A stretch of 16,038 nt of DNA from Chromera velia. Its lineage: Eukaryota; Sar; Chromeraceae. Position numbers and translations under genes: made by a program. Numbering within the stretch: the stretch's first letter is position 1; the number at the start of each line of letters is the position of its first letter. Below the pieces are notes generated by a model. The model was given only the letters and a program-made list of their open reading frames with translations. It made no database searches and was not told the DNA's origin. Of this stretch, positions 10,388 to 16,038 are shown one piece after another. The stretch lies in contig JAHBMJ010002312.1 in assembly GCA_018398765.1 (NCBI GenBank), forward strand, positions 1 to 16,038. The letters are read 5' to 3'.

Positions 10388-11767
10388 AGAATGAGAAAGA
10401 AAGAGAAAGAATGCCCCACCCCCCCGACACAAGCAACGAGAGGGAGCGAGCAAGCAAGGCGAGATGGTCGAACGAGATGAGATCAGAAGAGACAACAGCG
10501 AGAGAGCGTCCTTCTCTTTCCCTCTCTCCCTCCCTCTCAACATCCAACGATCCATGTCTCTCCTTCATTGTGCAGCGAGGAAACATTCAATCTTCTTGTG
10601 CCATCAATCAACCAAATTCTGTCAGAAGTAGAAAAGCAAGTACGAAAAATGAACCAACATGCCAGAAATTGAAGAACGAAAAACCGAAGAAGTTGGAGCA
10701 GCAGCTCGAAGTATTCAAAAACGAAAGGGGATTCGCACAAAGAAGAGAGGGTGCAGGCACAAGGCACTGAATGAGGGAAACCTTTTGTACGGACTGCGGG
10801 AAAGAGAAGAGACAGGGGGGGGGGGCAACCAAAAGAGAGAGAGAGAGCGGACCTACCTGGAACGGTCGAACAATTTTGTTGTCCGGGTCATCCAGGAATT
10901 CATTCCAGTGGGAGAGCCACCCAGTGATCCGGGGGATCACGAAGAGAATCGGGAAAAAATCAGTGGGAAAACCGAGGGCCTGCATGCCAGCCAGACACAC
11001 ATGCATACAGGCATTGACGTTCGTTCGTTTGTTCCAATTCAAAATGAATGCAAGAGAGCTTTCCAGGAACAGTCTGCTCATCTTCTTTCGCGTGATGACT
11101 GTGATTATGATTCACAGTGATGTCGAAGAAAGAAAAAGAGTCGCAAAAAAGAGAAAGAGATCAAGAGGAAACAGCACAGCACAGCGCCCAGGCCGTGAAC
11201 AGTAAGGTGCGGGACGGAGAGCCATCGAGTCAGGAGACGAGACGAGGCGGACGGGGAAGGCGGGCAGGCAAACCGGAGACATAAAGAGAGGGAAGAAAGG
11301 AAAAGAAGCGAAAGAAGGGAAGAGCGTGTCAATGAAGGTGCTTTCCAGAACATCGAGAGTTCACGCAATCGATTCCTTCTTTGTTCTCCTTTTGCTCGCT
11401 TGAAGTGAAGACAGACACTCGCACGGCTGGTCAGGTAGAGAAACACAAAAGAGGAAAGCCAGGGAATGGGAAAGGGAAGAAAGGAAGAAAAAAAGAACGA
11501 CAGGCGAATCCATAGACCAAATTCGCACTCAGTGGCCTTCTTCCTTCCAACAGTCAGTCAGTCAGTCAGTCAGTCAGTCAGTCAGTCAGTCGTCTGGCAA
11601 TCCAACGAGCGGGCAGCCGAGAGAGGGAGAGAGGGGGAGGGAGCAGCAGAGGAACACAACGGCGAAGCAGAGGAGCTCCTCTCTGACTGCCTGCCTAAAT
11701 GTCCGTCCGACTTACCTTGTAGATAAGACCCGAATAGAAGTCAACGTTCGGGTACAGCTTCCTCTGC

Positions 11768-11841
<74 letters not shown>

Positions 11842-11856
11842 CAGAGAAGTACACAG

Positions 11857-11923
<67 letters not shown>

Positions 11924-12188
11924 GAGGCAGACAGAGAGGCAGACAGACAGACAGACTACATGTTTCTTCTCCTCTCTCTTTTCTTTATCTACGCAACAGA
12001 CAAAAAAGGAAGGAAGGAAGGAAGGAAGCAAGAAAAAACAAAGACAAAAGAACAAAACGACCAATCAGACAACGTGGGCAGGGAGCCCGAAAGGGGAGAG
12101 TAAATCGCCTCTTTCCTGTGCAGATTCCGACAGGACTTCTCGTGATAACTGAATTTACACGTTACTTCCTGTTGCGTGCACTCAAGAT

Positions 12189-12220
<32 letters not shown>

Positions 12221-13087
12221 CACACGCACACACACGCGCGCGCGCGCACACACGCACACACACACACACACAGAGGGGGCGGGGGGGCTTACGTGCACAC
12301 AGACAAACAACACATACTAAAATGCAACAGGACACACACGTTCACTCAAACCAAGAAACGAGCGCAAATCACGATGCGAGGGGAATGCACCAACCAACAA
12401 CTGACTGCACTCTTTATTATGCAGAGGCACCAACGAACGAAGAGGTAAAGTATTGGCAGCAGAATTAAGAGCAAGAGTCAAAGACCAACCGACCAGCCGA
12501 AATAAATTCCGACAGACAGACAGACCTTGACAAAGTACTCGTCCGAGAGGGCAACCCTCTCCAATTCCATCGCGACTTCCACGAGAGGCTCCCTGCCGAC
12601 AACATCGAAGACCTGCAGGAGCGGAGGGAGGGAGGGAGGGAGGGAGGGTGGGCATGAAAGAGTCTCCTTTAGCTACCTATGTGTCCACACCGAATGAGTG
12701 CACATATGAAAATCCATGAATCAATGAAACAATGGGTGGACGAGCGTACGTGCGAATGCACAAGCAAAAAAAAAAAGAAGTAAACACGGGAAAAAAGAAA
12801 GAAAGAAACAAATAAACAAACAAAGGAGGACAGAAAGAAAGAAAGAAAGAAAGAAAGAAGGAAGGAAGGAAGGAAGGAAGGAAGGAAAGAAGAAAGAAAG
12901 AAAGAGGTATCTGACGGGCTGACCTCATCGGCCAGACGGCGAATCAGTTTTGCTCTAGGGTCATAGTTTTTGTACACCCTGCACAGATCGTTTGTTAGTT
13001 TCTATAGGCCGACAGATTTTGTACAGAGGAATGGGAACGAGAAGACAGACGGTTTTGGGAAACAGGAAGCAGAAAGAAACAAGCGAA

Positions 13088-13125
<38 letters not shown>

Positions 13126-13865
13126 AAGGAAGGAAGGAAGGAAGGAAGGAAGGAATGAAAGGAGGTACGGTTGAAACGGAAGAAAACAAAGGCAAGTGCA
13201 GGGACGGAGGGAGGAGAGTGATTGAGGTGTGGTCAGTCAAACGCAGCGTCCTCAGAAGCGTGATTGAAAGAGAGAGAACAATCTTCAAATAGACAAAGAA
13301 TGATGCGAAGGAGAACCTAAACAGACGTAGTTGACCACACACAGCCCACAGAAAGAAAAGAAACAAGGGTACCTTCTTTTTCCCTGCCAGACAGTTTCCC
13401 CCCCAGTTCCATCCCCTTCACACGCAGACTGGCCTGTGCCCGAAGCCCATGAGCTTCTTCTCTCCCTTCTTGACGCTCTCGATGAACTTCGGAACCTGCA
13501 GCCAGCAAGGGTGGGTGGGAGGGGGTACACGATTGGAGTGGGTGGGCGTGGATTGAGAGACAGATGAGGGTACGTACATTCACTGAAAGGCGGACGGCTG
13601 AAAGAACAACGACGGGAGGGAGGGAGTGAAGACAAGAGACAGAAGATTCATCCATCCATTTGGCGTTTCCTTCCTCCCTGTCATTCTCTTTTCTCCCGTT
13701 TGGACAAAGAGGACGTGCGGGTGCAGAACCGAACAGACAGAAAATACTTTTGACAGGACCGGAAGAAACGCTGCAAGGATAGATGACGCCCTATGAGATA
13801 GCAGAAAGAAAGAAAGAAAGAAAGAAAGAAAAGAAAGAAAGAAAGAAAGAAAAGAAAGAAAGAAA

Positions 13866-13897
<32 letters not shown>

Positions 13898-14848
13898 AAA
13901 AAAAAAAGAAAGAAAGAAAGAAAGAAAGCAGACAGACAGATAGACAGAGGGATAGATAGATAGATAGATAGATAGATAGAAAAGGAGATCGAGAAGGAGG
14001 GGACAAGGAACAATAAGCGTCTGTCTGTGTCTCTTTGTCTGGCTCACTTCCAAAGAAAGAAAAAGGAGGGGGAGGGAAAGAAGGAGATGATGAAAAGGCA
14101 GGAAGGAAGAACGATTGATTGATTGATTCGTCGATTGCTCAGGCAGGCAGTCTGCCGACTGACTTCCTCCTTTGACCCGATCGTCTCCAGCATCCGGACG
14201 ACTGCCTCGTTGGCGCCTCCGTGCCGGGGTCCGTAAAGGGCCCCAATGGCCCCGGCAATCGCGGTGTACACCTGCGGGCAGGCAGGCAGGCGAAGCAGCC
14301 AGCCACGTTGAATCATCTTCATCATGCCGTCTCTCTTCAATTATTCATCAGATGAAAAGCTAAAACAGCGATTGAATTAAATGCTCTCCAGAAGTAACTT
14401 TTCGTCTCGAACCTGTGTCGACTTCCTTCAGGAAAGTTTGGAGAGGAGAAACGAACGAAAAGGACCCAAAGGCACAAAGATTTTCGACAAACAAAAAAGC
14501 ACTCAACCAAGGAGATGTGTGGCGACATTCAAAAAGAAAGAAAGCAAAGAGGGACTGGCAGAAGTAGAAAAGATGCTGGGAGAGAGAGGGAGAGAGACAG
14601 AGAGAGAGCGTGACTGACTGACTGACTGACGTCAACTCCAGACGACGCGAGATGACGGGTTGCAGCAGTGGAGCAATTCAACTCGTGCTGCATGCATGCA
14701 TTCGTTCACTCGTGTATTCGACTCAAGTGGTTGGATGGGGAGGAGCAGGAGGAGAGTGCAGTGAATTTCTGTCTGTCTGCCTACCTATCTATCTATCTGT
14801 AAGCACCCCAAAGGGCCAGATGGCAGGCCGGCCGGTCAATCGAACAGT

Positions 14849-14879
<31 letters not shown>

Positions 14880-15990
14880 GGAGGGAGAGAGAGCGAGAAC
14901 AAGNGGGGGGGGGGGGGAAGGGAAAGGCGAGAGGAACCCATTATAATGAGCCAAACTCCTTTCTGGACCGAACAGAGTACAGGAAGGGAAGAGAGAAAGC
15001 CAAAAAGATGCAATGAATGAGTGACACTGAACGAGCGAACGAACGAGGCAGAAGAGGATCGTCGTTCTTGCAACCACTCCACACGCACCACCCACCCACC
15101 CACTCCCCCACGCACCACCCACCCACCCACTCCCCCAACCTCCCTCCCTACCTCCTGATGAAGGATGAACAGCACATCAAGAGCCTGCAGGCAGGCACCC
15201 AAACAGACAGACGTTCCGACAGACAAATCTCAGTCAGGTCAGTGAAAGATACGCAGACAAAATGAGACTGTGCCATGTAGTCGAGAAAGGACTAATGGTC
15301 TTCTGCACATACATGCATGCCCAAACTGCCCTGAATACAGGAGCGGAAACAAGGCAGAGAGACACAAAACGAACGGCTCCGGATTTCACTTGTTTCTAAC
15401 ACCAAAAGCAGAGAACCAAGAAAGACTAAACAGCGGCACGATCCACCGCCCCGCCGCATCCATCTATCAATCTGCATCTAGAGGACAGATGTACCCACCC
15501 TTCCTGAGTGACTGACAACACAAAACAGCGAACAAGTAGATGTGTCGCTACACAATCAAGAAACCATGTGTTCGCTTTCTTCGCGTTTCCTTCCGTGAAC
15601 ATCGAACGAGAAAAGAGGGAAAGGAGTAAAGAGCTGACAGGTTTCACGGCCCAACTCCCTGCATCGACGGAATGTCTTTTCATCGCACAGCATCACAAGA
15701 ATGTGGCAAGCAAACAAAAAGACTTGCAACACCAACACAGAAGCTGCCAAGACTGTTCTCACAATCTGCCTTGCTCTGTTTGTCCGTCTGTCCGTCTGCC
15801 ACCCCAAGTACCTACGTACGTGCACAAGTTTCGGGTTGGGTCTGTACGCGACCTCTCCCTTCTTGTCCATCATGTTGAAGAAATTCTCCGTGTACCCCAG
15901 GGACTCGTCGGGACCGTTGATCGTCTGCCCAGATCTGTGGCGGTGGATCAGAGCGCCAATCACGGGGGCCTGGCCGAGAATTCGGAGAAT
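9174..15990 (-). CDS. Citrate synthase, C-terminal 294 codons in 11 exons (5' end off the window)
   Basis: Condenses acetyl-CoA and oxaloacetate to citrate (TCA or glyoxylate cycle). Exons on the minus strand: 15990-15820, 15184-15152, 14687-14631, 14271-14164, 13495-13434, 12978-12924, 12612-12526, 11763-11716, 10979-10857, 10276-10217, 9254-9174. The spliced protein aligns along its length with bacterial-like and plant peroxisomal-type citrate synthases. Landmarks: [32 protein letters not shown] with the first catalytic His; [13 protein letters not shown], the family signature with the second His; [10 protein letters not shown] with the catalytic Asp; and [19 protein letters not shown]. Introns are all GT-AG except 13433-12979 (GC-AG), and all phase 0 except that one (phase 2). 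The last exon ends LYR then TGA (9174-9176). The usual LHADHE reads LHQEHE. The tail after VYKGSG ([17 protein letters not shown]...) is unlike the short family ending and shows no PTS1. The compartment cannot be judged without the N-terminus. Typical length is 430-520, so about 150-200 residues are missing. Confidence 0.95.
9476..9720. repeat. Compound microsatellite in the last citrate synthase intron
   Basis: A run of (CTCA), (CACG), long (CA)n and (CATA)n passes into (GA)n, (GACA) and (GACAGA) blocks. On the transcribed sense this is (UG)n and (CU)n. It lies inside intron 10 (9255-10216). Confidence 0.9.
9807..9908. repeat. 34-bp minisatellite, three copies
   Basis: Three identical 34-bp units starting ACCGAAAGTCAAACAGCGAG sit inside intron 10 of citrate synthase. 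Identity across all three copies suggests recent expansion. Confidence 0.9.
10355..10382. repeat. (GA)n microsatellite in intron 9
   Basis: About 14 GA units on the plus strand, followed by GAATGAGA-type degenerate copies. The intron is 10277-10856. Confidence 0.85.
11551..11591. repeat. (CAGT)n microsatellite in intron 8
   Basis: About ten perfect CAGT units inside intron 10980-11715. Confidence 0.9.
11768..11955. repeat. (CA)n/(GA)n/(GACA)n compound repeat abutting a 3' splice site
   Basis: Two (CA)n blocks, two (GA)n blocks and a (GACA)n block. On the sense strand the last 40 or so bases of intron 7 are (TG)n running straight into TTGCAG and exon 11763-11716, with no ordinary pyrimidine tract. 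Confidence 0.9.
12190..12272. repeat. (CAGA)n, (CG)n and (CA)n compound repeat in intron 7
   Basis: Tandem CAGA passes into CACACG, a (CG)6-7 run around 12235-12247 and (CA)n. The alternating purine-pyrimidine stretch is of Z-DNA-forming type. Confidence 0.85.
12835..12905. repeat. (GAAA)n/(GGAA)n repeat in intron 6
   Basis: A polypurine block of GAAA and GGAA tetranucleotides on the plus strand (pyrimidine on the sense strand), ending about 20 bp downstream of the donor of exon 12978-12924. Confidence 0.85.
13097..13155. repeat. (GA)n and (GGAA)n repeat in intron 5
   Basis: About 12 GA units followed by about seven GGAA/GAAG units, inside the GC-AG intron 12979-13433. Confidence 0.85.
13428..13434 (-). 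other. Non-canonical GC 5' splice site of citrate synthase intron 5
   Basis: Exon 13495-13434 ends CACAG and the intron begins GCCAGT. Joining CACAG to GGTGTAC after the acceptor GTGCAG at 12979 rebuilds His-Arg-Val-Tyr of the citrate synthase signature exactly. No GT within reach keeps the frame and the conserved residues. GC-AG introns are a known minor class processed by the major spliceosome. Confidence 0.8.
13803..13928. repeat. Long (GAAA)n microsatellite in intron 4
   Basis: About 126 bp of nearly perfect GAAA with occasional AAGAAA slips and one long A run, followed by (GACA) and (GATA)n to 13980. It is a pure polypurine strand, capable in principle of triplex (H-DNA) formation. Confidence 0.9.
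13950..13980. repeat. (GATA)n microsatellite in intron 4
   Basis: About seven GATA units directly after the GAAA block. Confidence 0.85.
14611..14630 (-). repeat. (GTCA)n repeat that forms the 5' splice site of intron 3
   Basis: On the minus strand exon 14687-14631 ends GTTGAC and the intron starts with five tandem GTCA units, so the donor GTCAGT is itself part of the microsatellite and several equivalent donors lie 4 nt apart. Confidence 0.8.
14850..14876. repeat. (CA)n microsatellite in intron 2, followed by a gap-marked G run
   Basis: About 13 CA units, then GA-rich sequence and a run of 13 G preceded by an ambiguous base at 14904, which marks an unresolved assembly position. Confidence 0.85.
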
Positions 15991-15994
15991 CTGC

Positions 15995-16024
15995 TTGACG
16001 CACGCACGCACGCACGCACGCACG
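15995..16024. repeat. (CGCA)n repeat upstream of the first visible citrate synthase exon
   Basis: About seven tetranucleotide units lie directly next to the acceptor AAGCAG of exon 15990-15820. A run of 11 G ends the window and may mark a hard-to-assemble edge. Confidence 0.85.
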
Positions 16025-16038
16025 GTCGGGGGGGGGGG

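Noticed and set aside
10659-11205. Plus-strand frames of 144-153 codons
   Set aside because: They are antisense to citrate synthase exon 10979-10857 and its flanking purine-rich introns; the exon is clearly coding on the minus strand.
12669-12977. [10 protein letters not shown] frame taken as a separate protein start
   Set aside because: It is citrate synthase exon 12978-12924 reading on into the intron; the apparent Met is an artefact of choosing a start codon.
13580-14053. Phe/Leu/Ser-rich hydrophobic frames resembling a membrane protein
   Set aside because: They are produced by (GAAA)n read on the opposite strand; they lie in intron 4.

Overview
The window is nuclear DNA from a eukaryote with spliced genes. 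Both recognisable host genes lie on the minus strand, consist of short exons (33-171 nt after the first), and are joined by GT-AG introns of about 150-960 nt, with one likely GC-AG intron. Introns and spacers are packed with microsatellites. Nothing looks bacterial. A chromerid, dinoflagellate-like or other algal protist fits the intron style, the bacterial-like citrate synthase and the mix of retroelements. That placement is inference; I see no marker gene that fixes it.

Layout. 1-1513 (minus): three exons of an unrecognised, Gly/Ala-rich, probably membrane-associated protein that runs off the left edge. 1514-3640: no convincing gene; a 173-bp tandem duplication and degenerate ATGTGA/ATGTGC-type repeats. 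3644-7715: a nest of mobile DNA around AT-rich islands. A 5'-truncated retroelement (3698-5214, minus) is flanked by an exact 11-bp direct repeat. A second 5'-truncated non-LTR element (about 5392-7601, plus) carries the RT YADD box, a C-terminal zinc knuckle and an (ATC)n tail. That element is itself split by a 444-bp foldback element (6315-6758). 7716-9173: simple repeats and a possible G-quadruplex, no firm gene. 9174-15990 (minus): the C-terminal 294 codons of citrate synthase in 11 exons, with both catalytic histidines and the catalytic aspartate; the N-terminal part lies beyond the right edge.

The two host genes share orientation and splice-site style but no evident pathway. The retroelement reading frames carry in-frame stops but no frameshifts, which points to substitution decay rather than random indels. 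The most unusual feature of the window is that many citrate synthase splice sites sit inside or against tetranucleotide or dinucleotide microsatellites. I found no RNA gene, CRISPR array or new multi-gene system.
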